From positions 15,315,591 to 15,379,590 of the forward strand of contig OU015490.1 in NCBI GenBank assembly GCA_907164885.2: 64,000 nt of DNA. The letters are read 5' to 3'. The DNA is from Dolomedes plantarius. Taxonomy: Eukaryota > Arthropoda > Arachnida > Araneae > Dolomedidae. Positions 26,033-38,985 of the stretch are shown here, in pieces (positions within the stretch are counted from its first letter, which is position 1; the number at the start of each line of letters is the position of its first letter). The position numbers were made by a program, and so were the translations under genes. The notes beneath the pieces were generated by a model. It ran no database searches. It was given only the letters and a program-made list of their open reading frames with translations, and had not been told where the DNA came from.

Positions 26033-26466
26033 CCCCAAAAAGTAGTCTGAAACTGCAAAATTCACTCTTTTATGAAATCAAAAAGTTTCCATAGTTAAAT
26101 ATTAAAATGTACAAAAAGCAACAATACATTTTAATTTTAATGTTATTTTTAAAAGTTTATATTTTGCTTGACATTGTTTATATAAAGTGTTTTGTTTTAA
26201 ACACTTTATATCTTTTTAAAGAGAATAAATCTTATAGATTATATCCTTAGTGATATTATAAATCTCATGTCACTATATATATATATATATACAATTTATA
26301 ATATCAATGCTACCTGTTGTTTTTAATCAGTCACTTTACTACATATATAATTTTTTTTAAATAAACACCTTTCCATTATAATCAACTGGTGTCAAATTGC
26401 ACACTCATGCTGAGTTAATATGACATATACTTTTTGTAAGATTACCTTTATATAAATATTTTTTCC

Positions 26467-26516
<50 letters not shown>

Positions 26517-26746
26517 AACACTTTATCTTCCGATTTGTCTTCAGGTCTGATACAATATATACAACTGACGTCTGATTTTTTTAAAACTTTCCATAAAACT
26601 TTTATATCAATTTTTGGACTTACCTTGTTTAATATTTTAAAACAGCATCTTAATAAAGCATGTTATAGTAATTTTAATAAAACACAATTTTTCATCAATT
26701 TTTTTTTATTTTAACAAAAAATTTAATAAAATTTAATTTTACATTG

Positions 26747-26874
26747 TCAGAAATTCACAGTTCTTTTATCTCTCCCTCCTTCTCTGTCTTTCGAAAAATG
26801 GAAAAATCCCTTTATTAAGTCTTCAACAAATTTTTCCGTTATGACTTCTCCCTGGTAAGCCAGTCCGACAGAAG
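26747..26874 (-). CDS. Possible terminal exon inside the 4.84-kb element
   Basis: On the minus strand, TTTTTATATTAACAG (a 3' splice-site match) precedes an open segment of 42 codons ending in TGA: SVGLAYQGEVITEKFVEDL continues into a lysine- and arginine-rich tail. AATAAA follows about 45 bp downstream, as at a last exon. The residue mix looks more protein-like than nearby frames. I do not recognise the family. A possible first exon is at 29535-29590, but the phases do not join directly, so at least one more exon would be needed. Confidence 0.3.
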
Positions 26875-28409
26875 CTGTTAATATAAAAATAAATTAGTAC
26901 AGTAAATGAGTCAAAAGAAAAATAGCTATATATGCACCAAACAGTCAAACAAAAATGCCTGATTAAGTTAGTTTTTTTAATTTTTTAGAAACAAGTTAAC
27001 TTATTATGAAATCTAACCCTAGCATTTACTTCATAATCAAAAATTTCTTCATGTAGCATGAACTTGTCTTAACTATTACTTCAGGTATGTATCAGTAAAG
27101 GTTTATTTATTTGCTAAATTATCAAAGTACAAAATAAAACAACAATTTCAAATATGCAAACTAAATTAACATCAGAGGCAAATTAGACACTGCACAGATC
27201 TTTGATAATTTTAGTACATATTTATTTACATGAATATATCAACTCTCTGAAAACTTACTTAAAATTTAGACATGAAAAATTAAAATATCAAGAGCTATTG
27301 GCAGAAATTTCTTTACATTATAGGAACTAATCATCTTAAACTGCTTGTATGTATTTAGCAAAGTTTATTTTCATAAATTAACAGAGCAGAAAATTAAAGG
27401 ATAATTTGAAATATTTGAACCAAATTAAAATTAGAAAAATAAGACATTGTGGTATATGATAGATAAGATTAATTTCCACATACATTTTACCAATACAACA
27501 TTGAAAAAATTAAGGTGAAATTTTCCTTCTCTTAACCACACAGTAAACAATATTTTCTCAGTAAAAGTCAAATTAATTCTGTAGCATCAAAAGCTCAACA
27601 GTTTGTAAATGTATGTTTGTCAACACAAAGCTTTTTATTAGCACAATATCTTTAAAAAAAACCAACACTTTAATAATTTTAAACAATATTTATAACTCCA
27701 CGAATATAAAAAAAAATTACAAATGTTTGTACAAAATATCAAACCTACTAATGCCTTTCTATCTACTGAACATCACAGTATCTATATATTTAAGTTGCTA
27801 AGCCAGACCGATTCTTTGGGCTGTCTGGGAGAGAAAACTACTGCATCAATTTATTTCCTTTTGGTCTTAAAAAAAAAGATTTTAATCTATAGATGTGTCA
27901 AATATGGTTTTTGTAACCATAATCTCTATTAATTAGCGATAATTTGTAATCTAAAATTGTTTTCTGTACATGATCAGCGACATGTTTAAATCTGGCTTTA
28001 GATACTCACTAAGCACGAGGCTGCATAAACTACTGCATAAAATACTGTACTAATTAGATATAACTAAAAATTTAAAACACATTAACATAATGATTTAAAA
28101 ATACATATTTAATAAAGTGAATCAAATAATACTGGTAGGAAACAAGGGAAAATAAAAAAGAGTGAGGAACAAGACTTCAGTTTATACAAATAGGCCAAGA
28201 ATTCAAAGCAAGTTTTTACCTAGATTCAATCATTCATAACATGATAACCACACTTCCAGTTCTTTCATCTATGGTACTAATGAGATCAGGACTGGCAGTC
28301 AAATAAAAATTTCCAGAATTTTCAATTCTGCATACCAGTTCCTTGAATACATGATCTTATAGACAGCTAAAAATAGAAAAATAAGTCATATACCATGGGA
28401 TTGTCAAAA

Positions 28410-28697
28410 TACAGTCTTTAATATTATGTACAAACTTTATAATATATATTGTTAAAAATATTGCTAAAAAAGTAAATATTATAATAAGTAGCAGCTAATC
28501 AAATTTTAAAGACAAGTGAATTATTTTAATGAGTGATCAGCTTACTTCATAAATAGTCTTTAATATTATGTACAAACTTTATTAAGTATATTGTCAAAAA
28601 TTGCTTAAAATGTAAATATTACAATAACTAGCAGATAATCAAATGTTAAAGACAAATGAATTATTTTAATGAGTGATCTGCATATTTCATAAATACT
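28410..28697. repeat. ~143-bp tandem duplication
   Basis: AGTCTTTAATATTATGTAC starts units near 28411 and 28554, and both end in GAATTATTTTAATGAGTGAT. Slightly diverged. Confidence 0.85.
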
Positions 28698-29534
28698 TTG
28701 TATTGATATTTTACTTTCAAACAAAATATTTAACATCAAATACCTGTTCGAGTCTGAGACAGACAATTATTTTAAACTGAAATAAAATACAATTGCTAAG
28801 TTGATAGTAAGGAGAGAAAAATTACTGAAATTTCACCAAAGCAGGCAGCTAATTGTATTTTATCCTTGTATTCATAAGCTAGTGATTAACTGACGCTTCT
28901 TTATAAATTTGACGATTTAATAGAGTAGGTTTTCTAAATTTATGAAGTAAACTGTGAGATATAAACTTATAAACAACTTAAATACACTCAGAATAAATGT
29001 TCAACTTCTTATATAAAATGTTCAGTAAACTTTAATAACAGATATTTGAGCATAAATAAAAGTTTACCATAATGTTTTTTATTATAAATACTCTAGTTAG
29101 AAATAATCTTACTGAAAGTACAAGGTAAGAATCATCAGTAAACACCAAATTTGATCAACTATTCAATTTAAAACTTTCTGAACGATCCGATTAACTAAAG
29201 TAACTCAACCATTTAAAATAAATAACATAAACACATCCATGATTTCAAAAGTTTAAATACAACCATTCTATAAAGGATTATAAATATACAGATTACTTAT
29301 TGTGTTCTAAAAATAGAGAAACAGCAAATACAATTACAGTAGTTAAATTTATTATTTGAGGAAAGCTTTGGCTGTTTTTATAGAAGTTTAACAAAGCATT
29401 ATTTTACTTAAATTTACCAAGTTACGCTTCATTTTGATATGCATTTTAGAAAACTACTTGATGCTACTAATTAGCCAAGTACATCATTTTGTTTACTAAA
29501 TAAAAGTATATTACTAATAAAATAATATACTTAC

Positions 29535-29590
29535 TCTGGAATTCTTCGTAATATTACAATCACGTGGAACATGGAATGGCCGACATCCAT
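29535..29590 (-). CDS. Possible first exon inside the 4.84-kb element
   Basis: Minus strand: ATG at 29590 opens MDVGHSMFHVIVILRRIP and reaches CCAGA|GTAAGT, a strong 5' splice-site match at 29534-29529. It lies just inside the right subterminal repeats, where a transposon gene might start. It is very short and may be chance. Confidence 0.2.
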
Positions 29591-29669
29591 TTCTTTTTAC
29601 CGTTCATTTCTTCTCCACACGTGCAAACAATTCGCCAAACCAGTTTCTGTCGTAGTGAATAATGCATTC

Positions 29670-29850
29670 TGTAACTGTTGGCCCAACAGCTTTAATTTGC
29701 AGTTGGGCCAACCATATTTTGTAACCGTTGGCCCAACCGCTTCCATTTGCAGTTGGGCCAACCATGTTTTGTAACCGTTGGCCCAACCGCATCCATTTGC
29801 AGTTGGGCCAACCATGTTTTGCAACCGTTGGCCCAACCGTTTTCATTTGC
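29670..29850. repeat. Right subterminal palindromic repeats
   Basis: About four units of ~51 bp, each with CCGTTGGCCCAACCG, TTTGCAGTTGGGCCAACCAT and TTTTG. Inverted in sense relative to the left array. Confidence 0.9.
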
Positions 29851-30080
29851 AGTTGGCTCATCTGAATTTCTGGAATTTCTGCCAACGGCAACCATTCCCC
29901 AACGATGCCACGAAAATATGCGGTTGGGCCAACGGTGTGTGTTACTTGGGGAAAGCGATATTAAAAGCCCGGAAGTTGCGTTTATAAATGTATGGTGTAG
30001 AAAACTCATTTTTCTGTGACTTGTGTAAACGAGAAAGTAAGTCATTTAAAAAGTTTTCAATATATTTGAATGTCATATTT

Positions 30081-30499
30081 ACCATGTTTTTATTAACTCG
30101 CTTTCTCGTTTGTGTGTATGTTTGTCCAGTACAAATCTTGCAATCGATTTTTAACTAACTTCCCGACAAGTTAGACATTTGAAACTTTTAGAATAGCTCA
30201 GAACACGATGACAATGCATTATTTTATTGCTTTTAGCCATCTTTAAGCAGGATTGAATTCTTTTTCAGCTAATTTTGCTTTGTAGACTGGTGCAGCCCTC
30301 TATCGGCCAGGACGGGAACGAAAAGTTAAACGCGAGTTAACTTCCAATTAACTCCATTTTCTTTCAAGTAGATGGGATAATTCATCCAAAAAATTTTAAA
30401 AAAGTATTTATTAATACATAGAATTGTCAAGTTTATATGATTCAACAGAAAATTTAAAAACATGGTATATTAAAAGTTAGTTTTATCTTGTAATTATTC
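30081..30499 (+). repeat. Interspersed repeat family C, copy 3
   Basis: Well-preserved copy from ACCATGTTTTTATTAACTCG to ATCTTGTAATTATT. It faces copy 4 across about 380 bp. Confidence 0.7.
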
Positions 30500-30878
30500 A
30501 ATAGTGTTTTACATACTACTTACTATGTTTCGTACTAAAAGCTAAGCTGTATGTGTTAATTTAATAATTCTACGGGTATCTGTACTTAAAAAAAGATAAT
30601 TTATTTTGAAAAAATCAGTGATTTTCCACTTTTTTTGGTATATTTCAGTCATTTTTGAAAATATTGTAAAACTTTTAACTTCGGAACACAGGTAAGTGTC
30701 ACAGAAGTCTATAATATAAAGGATATTAAAATCTATTGAGTTGAATGGAATGTAGGGTTTCTGGTGTTAGCCCTCAATTGTACTAATAATTTATAAAAAA
30801 ATTCCCCCTATTTTAAAACGTTATGAAATGTTTACCAAAATGATGTTTGTTTTCACGATTTTATATCCATTTGAACTA
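30500..30878. other. Spacer between inverted C copies
   Basis: AT-rich. 30805-30880 resembles 46847-46920 (TATTTTAAAA-GTTA-GAAAT-TTTACCAAAA and TTTTATATCC), a short dispersed repeat. Confidence 0.4.
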
Positions 30879-31344
30879 ATAATTACAAGATAAAAAGGAC
30901 TTTTTATATACCATGTTTTTAAATTTTCTGTTGAATCATATAAACTTGACAATTCTATGTATTAATAAATACTTTAAAATAATTTTGATGAATTATCCCA
31001 TCAACTTGAAAGAAAATGATCAAATGCGTAATAAAAAAGTATCAAATGCGTAATCAATCCTTTAGCTCGAGAATTGGAAGTTAACTTGCGTTTAACTTTT
31101 CATTCCCGTCCCGGTCGATAGATGGCTGCACCATTCTACAAAGCAAGATTAACTGAAAATGAATTCAATACTGCTTAAAGATGGCTAAAAGTATTAAAAT
31201 AATGCATTGTCATCGTGTTCTGAGCTGTTCTAAAAGTTTCAAATGTCTACTTAGTCGGGAAGTTAGTTAAAAATCGATTGCAAGATTTGTACCGGACAAA
31301 CACACAAACCCACAAACAAGAAAGCGAGTTAATAAAAAAATGGT
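30879..31344 (-). repeat. Interspersed repeat family C, copy 4
   Basis: Inverted relative to copy 3. It holds a ~50-bp internal insertion near 31020-31072 containing two ATCAAATGCGTAAT repeats. Confidence 0.7.
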
Positions 31345-31448
31345 AAAAATATATGTGTTTAACCTTTAGCTTACGGGGCCCATTTTTCTGATTCCCTCTT
31401 TAGAACTGGAATTGTCATACCCCCTTTGTAAGAACGGCCATTAAGGGG

Positions 31449-32426
<978 letters not shown>

Positions 32427-33105
32427 ACAGGCAAACAGTGAAAAGTCACCGAGTTCGTAAACTTTAGAATCATCAGATCCCATTCAAGTTATTTAACAGT
32501 GAAAAGTCACTGAATTCGTAACCTTTAGAACTATCAGATCCCATTCAAGTTATTTAACAGTGAAAAGTCACTGAGTTCGTAACCTTTTGAATCATCAGAT
32601 CCCATTCAAGTTATTTAACAGTGAAAAGTCACCGAGTTCGTAACCTTTAGAATCATCAGATCCCATTCAAGTTATTTAACAGTGAAAAGTCACCGAGTTC
32701 GTAACCTTTAGAATCATCCGATCCCATTCGAGTTATTTAACAGTGAAAAGTCACCGAGTTCGTAACCTTTAGAATCATCCGATTCCATTCATTTATTTAA
32801 CAGTGAAAAGTCACCGAGTTCGTAACCTTTAGAATCATCAGATCCCATTCAAGTTATTTAACAAGGAAAAGTCACCGAGTTCGTAACCTTTAGAATCATC
32901 CGGTCCCATTCAAGTTATTTAACAGTGAAAAGTCACCGAGTTCGCAACCTTTAGAATCATCAGATTTCATTCAAGTTATTTAACAGTGAAAAGTCACTGA
33001 GTTCGTAACCTTTAGAATCATCAGATCTCATTCAAGTTATTTAACAGTGAAAAGTCACTGAGTTCACAACCTTTAGAATCATGAGATCCGATTCAAGTTA
33101 CTTAA
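32427..33105 (-). repeat. Satellite array 1, ~62-bp units
   Basis: About 11 units with GTGAAAAGTCACCGAGTTCG, AACCTTTAGAATCATCAGAT and CAAGTTATTTAACA. The reverse complement is the monomer of array 2 (49675-54868). Units are 90% or more alike by eye. Confidence 0.95.
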
Positions 33106-33116
33106 GCTAATGCAAT

Positions 33117-33130
33117 TCAGTTATAAAAGG
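33117..33130 (+). promoter_or_regulatory. TATA-box-like element after satellite array 1
   Basis: CAGTTATAAAAGGATGG holds a full TATAAAAG match 12 bp beyond the array. No recognised coding frame starts downstream, so activity is only a possibility. Confidence 0.3.
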
Positions 33131-33281
33131 ATGGTGCAGTGTGGGCCCTGATCTTCTGAAGGAGTTTCTCCATTTTCCTCTATCAGCAGCAACCTTTTTC
33201 CAGTACCTACAGTTTAAAAGGCGAAATTTCGGGTCCGACCATATTTATTTTTGGTCCATTGTCGATTTGCCCAGCCATAAA

Positions 33282-33298
33282 CACACACACACACACAC

Positions 33299-33348
<50 letters not shown>
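33282..33348. repeat. (CA)n(TA)n microsatellite
   Basis: CA then TA, ending at the short pogo-type MITE. Confidence 0.95.
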
Positions 33349-33638
<290 letters not shown>

Positions 33639-33870
33639 TGTGTTACTCTTTGGACACTGTCAGCAGGTGATCAGTCCACTTCCTTCTTTGTAGTTTTATA
33701 AACTTAATAACGTCAGTGTCTTTATCTAGTACTCTCCACAATCCATTTACCTGAACACCACCAAAAATACCTCTTAGAATTTTTCATTCAAATGCGCCCA
33801 GGAATATATATATATATATATATATAGTTAGATAGATAGATAGATAGATATTGATATATATATAGATATA

Positions 33871-34589
33871 CAGGGTGTTCTTAAAAAAACTTATAGATAT
33901 ATGTACCTCTAGCCGATATATAGACCTCTAGCGGCAGTTCTGTTCAACCTATCGAGATGAGATATCAGATAGTTATTCAGAGGTATGAGCTCAAGATTCT
34001 GTGAATGGCAACGAAATGACGCTCAAGGTAACGGTTATAGGTTATAGGTACAGAAACTCGAAATTTTCGAATGCCAACGCCCACTTTTTCCCGCCTCAAA
34101 ATGCTCAGCTCATGCGAAAACCCTAAAGATCAGGGGTGGGCAGACAATTCCAGGGTGCGGGCTACTTCTAATTTTTTCAAGGTGTTGCGGTCCACCCAGT
34201 GGCGTAGGTGTGGTGAGCTAAAATAAAGTCTACAATATTTATTATAACTTAATAATAAATACTGAATATGTACTTACCTACATAACTACAATAAAAAAAA
34301 CTTACTCTTTGAAAACCGCGTTTAAAGCAAAACGAAAGATACAAACATAATAATAATAATAATTATTTTAGGTCTTAGTAAAGGTGGTCACCCCCAAATG
34401 TCTTGGTGGTCCACCGGTCGATCGCGATCGACTTAATGCCCACCCCTGCTAAAGAGCGTTGGAACGGTACGTGCATCACATAAAACGGACGTGTTATGTA
34501 TGCACAAAAAACAGCTCTGCGAACGGCCAACAAAAACACCATCGGGTGCGCCCCGATCGTGTTTTTGCTAGCCATTTTTTATGACCACC

Positions 34590-34592
<3 letters not shown>
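33871..34592. mobile_element. Mariner-type MITE holding a hAT MITE
   Basis: Ends CAGGGTGTTCTTAAAAAA and TTTTTTATGACCACCCTG are inverted; TA lies on each side. Without the nested element (34131-34448 plus one 8-bp duplication) it is about 396 bp. No coding. Confidence 0.75.
34131..34448. mobile_element. hAT MITE
   Basis: 318 bp, ends CAGGGGTGGGCAGAC and TTAATGCCCACCCCTG. Flanked by CTAAAGAT (34123-34130) and CTAAAGAG (34449-34456), an 8-bp duplication with one mismatch, which is diagnostic of hAT elements. No transposase. Confidence 0.9.

Positions 34593-34639
<47 letters not shown>
34593..34639. repeat. (TA)n microsatellite
   Basis: 47 bp of TA at the right end of the mariner-type MITE. Confidence 0.95.
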
Positions 34640-34642
<3 letters not shown>

Positions 34643-37009
34643 ATAACAAATCTTAGTTTTTGCCCTTTGATATCATTTAAATGCGAATTGAAATCATTTC
34701 ATACTTTTCCCATTAAATCGTTTTATCGTAGTTTATAATATATGATAATTAACGCATTCTTATCACATATGCCATTGTCAACGTTCACTTCCTTTTTATT
34801 TCTTATTTTTAACTAACGAAACACACGGTGTTGGCACACCCCTCCGAAATTCTGTTTAGTGGAAATTTAAATTGCCCCCTTTTTGGGGGGAGAGGGAGGG
34901 AGGGGGGGAGGTGGATTTCAAATCACATCACGTTCTGAAAAGTTTCTCATGACAAACGCATCACGGGTCGTAGGGAACACGTTCCTTGTCTGGCTGAAAA
35001 CCCGCCAAGAGATGTTCCCCTAACCGCCAATTCATTACCGTGACAGTCGTCCAAATAAACCAGACTAAGAGCCAGACATGATTTAATTTCCAAGCATTTC
35101 ATTAGAGGGGAAGATAAGATCGCAGCACGATACAAGGCGTAAAGGGCGCTGTTACGACAAACAATGATAACGCTAACTCTTCCAGGCCTAATATATTCCC
35201 CGCTCTCCGTTGATTTTTCCAAGGTCGGCTTTTCAATCGGGCTATCCATCCTGACGTTCTGCTTCGTTGGACGTATACGAACCACAGAATGCATACCGCA
35301 TTTAGAAGTAGTAAAATGTATTACATACTTACGGGATCGTAGCGCTAAGTTTTTTTAATCGTTGAATTTACTTGAAACTGAGTTTACTGATTACTCTCTG
35401 AACTGGTTATTCCTCATGTATGAGTTTGCTGATTTGAAACGATCCTTGAAATGAATTTATTGATTACTCTTTTCCGTAAGCGAGGATATTTCAAGTGGAT
35501 TAATCGCTAATAATTACAAATGATTCTCCGTACAAATTCACTATTGCCGGTTGCGGATTCTTCAAATGAAATTACTAATTACTTTCCGACTTACTATTCC
35601 CTGTAAATGTATTTATTGATCAATGTTTCCCTTAAACGATGATTTTTCAAGTGAATTTATCGTGAACCATTACTAATGATTCTTTGCCTCATTTTCAAGC
35701 TCCCCTCCACGCTAAAATTCTGTTGAGCTGCTGTTGGGACCCCACTGATTTTGCTTGCCATTGTTTTTGGTCAGACATTTCCAGATCTAAAGACTGTTAA
35801 ACGTCCAGGAATCTTTCAAATGTATTATTACCTTCTGGAATATAAATCCAAGAATTACACTAGAGTCAACAGCCAAGAGTGAATGCTGTTTGACTTGTCC
35901 TAAACTAACTTTTGGTTATGATAATGATCGCCCTAAACACAATTGTCCCGGACTGCTTTAGAAATGCCGTTTATCGTTTTGCTCTACCATATCTTTATGT
36001 AAATGTTACTTCTTTCAAGTTCTACAAAAATTTAAAGCACTCTTTTTTTTTTCGGGGGAAAAAGGTGTTGCTTTTAATATAGAGGTGTTCTCGGAAAGCT
36101 TTGAGTTTAGTTGAAAGTTAGGGTTTTAATTGTGAATACAGATGGATGCATGAAATTTGGTGCTGCTCGACTATAAACTCGATTCCAAAAAGACGAGATT
36201 AATCCAGTCCTTTCACATTAAAAGATGTGTATGGTTTCAAGAAATTCAAAGAACATCAGTGCAATTTGTGCACAATATTAGAAACGTTTTCTTACGCATT
36301 TTTTTCTATGTTTAAAAAAAAGAAAGAAAGCTGTCAGACTCTCGTCTCCCATTCTTAAGTGGAATTGATGAAGGTGAGTAATAGCGTCTTCAATAAGCCC
36401 AAAATAAACGCAAACAGGTGTCGAACGATATACACCTTTGGAGATGTGCGACAATAGGTAAAGGTACGCAAGTCATTTAGAATGATTTGTGAAACCCATT
36501 AGCGGCGCGCTTTTCCAAGGGAAGAGCCGTCAGGAAAGAAATTCACCATAAGTGATCTGCAGAGGGCGGAATCGGAAAAGGTCCGGTATTCGAGATTGTT
36601 CGAGAAAGGGCTGAGAAGAATGCATAAATATCGACGCTGTTGCGAATGAAGATTAGAATAGACTTGGACTGTTGAAACGTCGCCACGCGTACGGAGAGAG
36701 AGAGAGAGAGGGTCTCGTACGGACTTTGAATAATGAGCCCTGCTCTCATGAGTGTAATAACGTTCGTTGGAACGAACCTTTGTAAATTATTTATTTAACC
36801 AAGATTTTAATGTTTCAATAAACTAGATGTAAATAAGAGTTTGTTCTACAGTTATGATTACTTCTACAAGATAATGATTTGTCGGATCACGACGATAATG
36901 GTTCCCAAAAGCTTTCATCGCAAGTAGTTGAAAACAAGATTTTGCTCTTCAATCACATCCCCCAAAACTGATGCTTCTTTTTAAAGAGTAGATGAATCAA
37001 ATTGGCGAA
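34640..37009. other. Unassigned stretch
   Basis: No gene recognised. 34950-35340 is somewhat GC-richer, with frames on both strands that match no family I know. 35350-35700 has weak, diverged repeats of TTTATTGATTACTC-like phrases. A (GA)n tract is at about 36693-36711. Confidence 0.35.
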
Positions 37010-38985
37010 TGCGTTTCAGATTTGCAAAGTTTGGAGTAGTTTCTGTTGGACTGTATGTATCATATCCATATGAACTGACAGAGAATTTTAGGTTTAGTTT
37101 ATATCTGGCGCATGTGTTTTTGATTTACTAAGTTTGAGTAGTGTATGATTGAGTATTTTAGATTGCATGTATCATATCAATATGAAATGACAGAGAATTT
37201 TAGGCTTTAGTCATAACTGACACATGTGTTCTTGATTTGTCAAGTTTGGGTAATTTCTGTTGGACTGTATGTACTATCATATCTATGGGAAATGACAGAG
37301 GGTTTTAAGTTTTAACCATAACTGGCACATGTATTCTTGATTTATCAAGTTTGAGTAATTTCTGTTGGACTGTAGGTACTATCACATCTATGGGAAATGA
37401 CAGAGGATTTTAAGTTTTAGTCATAACTAGCACATGTGTTCTTGATTTGCCAAGTCTAAGTAGTTTCTGTTGGACTATATGTATCATATCCATATGAACT
37501 GGCAGAGGACTAGGTTTTAGTCATAACTGGCGCATGTGTTCTTGATTTGCGAAGTTTGAGTAGTTTTTGTTGGACTGTATGTATTATATCCATAACTGGC
37601 AGAGGAATTTAGGTTTTAGTCATAATTGGCACATGATTTGCCAAGTTTGAGTAGTTTCTGTTGGACTGTATGTACTATCACATCTATGGTAAATGACAGA
37701 GGATTTTAAGTTTTAGTCATAACTAGCACACGTGTTCTTGATTTGCCAAGTCTAAGTAGTTTCTGTTGGACTATATGTATCATATCCATATGAACTGGCA
37801 GAGGACTTTAGGTTTTAGTCATAACTGGCGCATGTGTTCTTGATTTGCGAAGTTTGAGTAGTTTTTGTTGGACTGTATGTATTATATCCATAACTGGCAG
37901 AGGAATTTAGGTTTTAGTCATAATTGGCACATGATTTGCCAAGTTTGAGTAGTTTCTGTTGGACTGCATGTATCATATCCATATGAACTGCAAGAGGACT
38001 TTAGGTTTTAGTCATAACTGGCACATGTGTTCTTGATTTGCCATGTCTAAGTAGTTTCTGTTGGACTATATGTATCATATTCATATGAACTGGCAGAGGA
38101 CTTTAGGTTTTAGTAATAACTGGCGCATGTTTTCTTGATTTGTGAAGTTTGAGTAGTTTCTGTTGGACTGTATGTATTATATCCAGAACTGGCAGAGGAA
38201 TTTGGGTTTTAGTCATAATTGGCACATGATTTGCAAAGTTTGAGTAGTTTCTGTTGGGCTGTATGTATTATATCCATAACTGGCATAGGAATTTAGGTTT
38301 TAGTAATAACTGGCGCATGTTTTCTTGATTTGTGAAGTTTGAGTAGTTTCTGTTGGACTGTATGTATTATATCCAGAACTGGCAGAGGAATTTGGGTTTT
38401 AGTCGTAATTGGCACATGATTTGCAAAGTTTGAGTAGTTTCTGTTGGGCTGTATGTATTATATCCATAACTGGCATAGGAATTTAGGTTTTAGTCATAAT
38501 TGGCACATGATTTGCCAAGTTTGAGTATTTTCTGTTGGACTGTATGTATTATATCCATATGAAATGACAGAGGATTTTAGGTTTTAGTCATAAGTGGCAC
38601 ATATGTTTTTGGATTTGCCATGTTTGAGTAGTTTCTGTTCGACTGCATGTATCATATCCATATGAACTCTAAGAGAGCTTTAGGTTTTAGTCATAACTGG
38701 CACATGTGTTTTTTGATTTGACAAATTTGAGTAGTTCATGTTGGACTGTATATATTATAGCCATATGAACTCGCAGATGACTTTAGGTTTTTTTTATATC
38801 TGGCGCATGTGTTTTTGATTTTCCAAATTTGGGTACTTTATTGGACTGTATGTAATATATACATATGAACTTTCAGAGGATTTTAGGTTTCGTTTATATC
38901 TGTCACATGTGTTCTTGATTGAGTAGTTTCTGTTGAATTGTATTTATCATATCTATATAAACTGCAAGGAGATTCTAGGCTGTGG
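37010..38985. repeat. ~95-108-bp tandem repeat, about 19 units
   Basis: Each unit has TTTGAGTAGTTTCTGTTGGA, CTGTATGTAT, TGGCAGAGGA, TTTAGGTTTTAGTCATAA and GGCACATG. Units vary in length because the TGTTCTTGATTTG block is often missing. Higher-order copies are visible: 37435-37660 is nearly the same as 37735-37955, and 38100-38285 as 38290-38480. No frame is kept. Confidence 0.9.

Larger units (their letters stand above)
25108..29950. mobile_element. Unclassified 4.84-kb DNA transposon candidate
   Basis: Left end CCCAAGTAACACAAAACCG; the reverse complement of the right end is CCCAAGTAACACACACCG, so there is a terminal inverted repeat of about 24 bp. GAA flanks both ends (25105-25107 and 29951-29953), a possible 3-bp target duplication. 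Both ends then carry arrays of a palindromic core, GTTGGCCCAACGG: about 25-45-bp units at 25185-25520 and about 51-bp units at 29670-29850. The interior (about 4 kb) is AT-rich, with a fold-back segment, tandem duplications and short exon-like frames on the minus strand. No known transposase is readable. Multi-copy subterminal sites are a common transposase-binding design. Confidence 0.6.
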
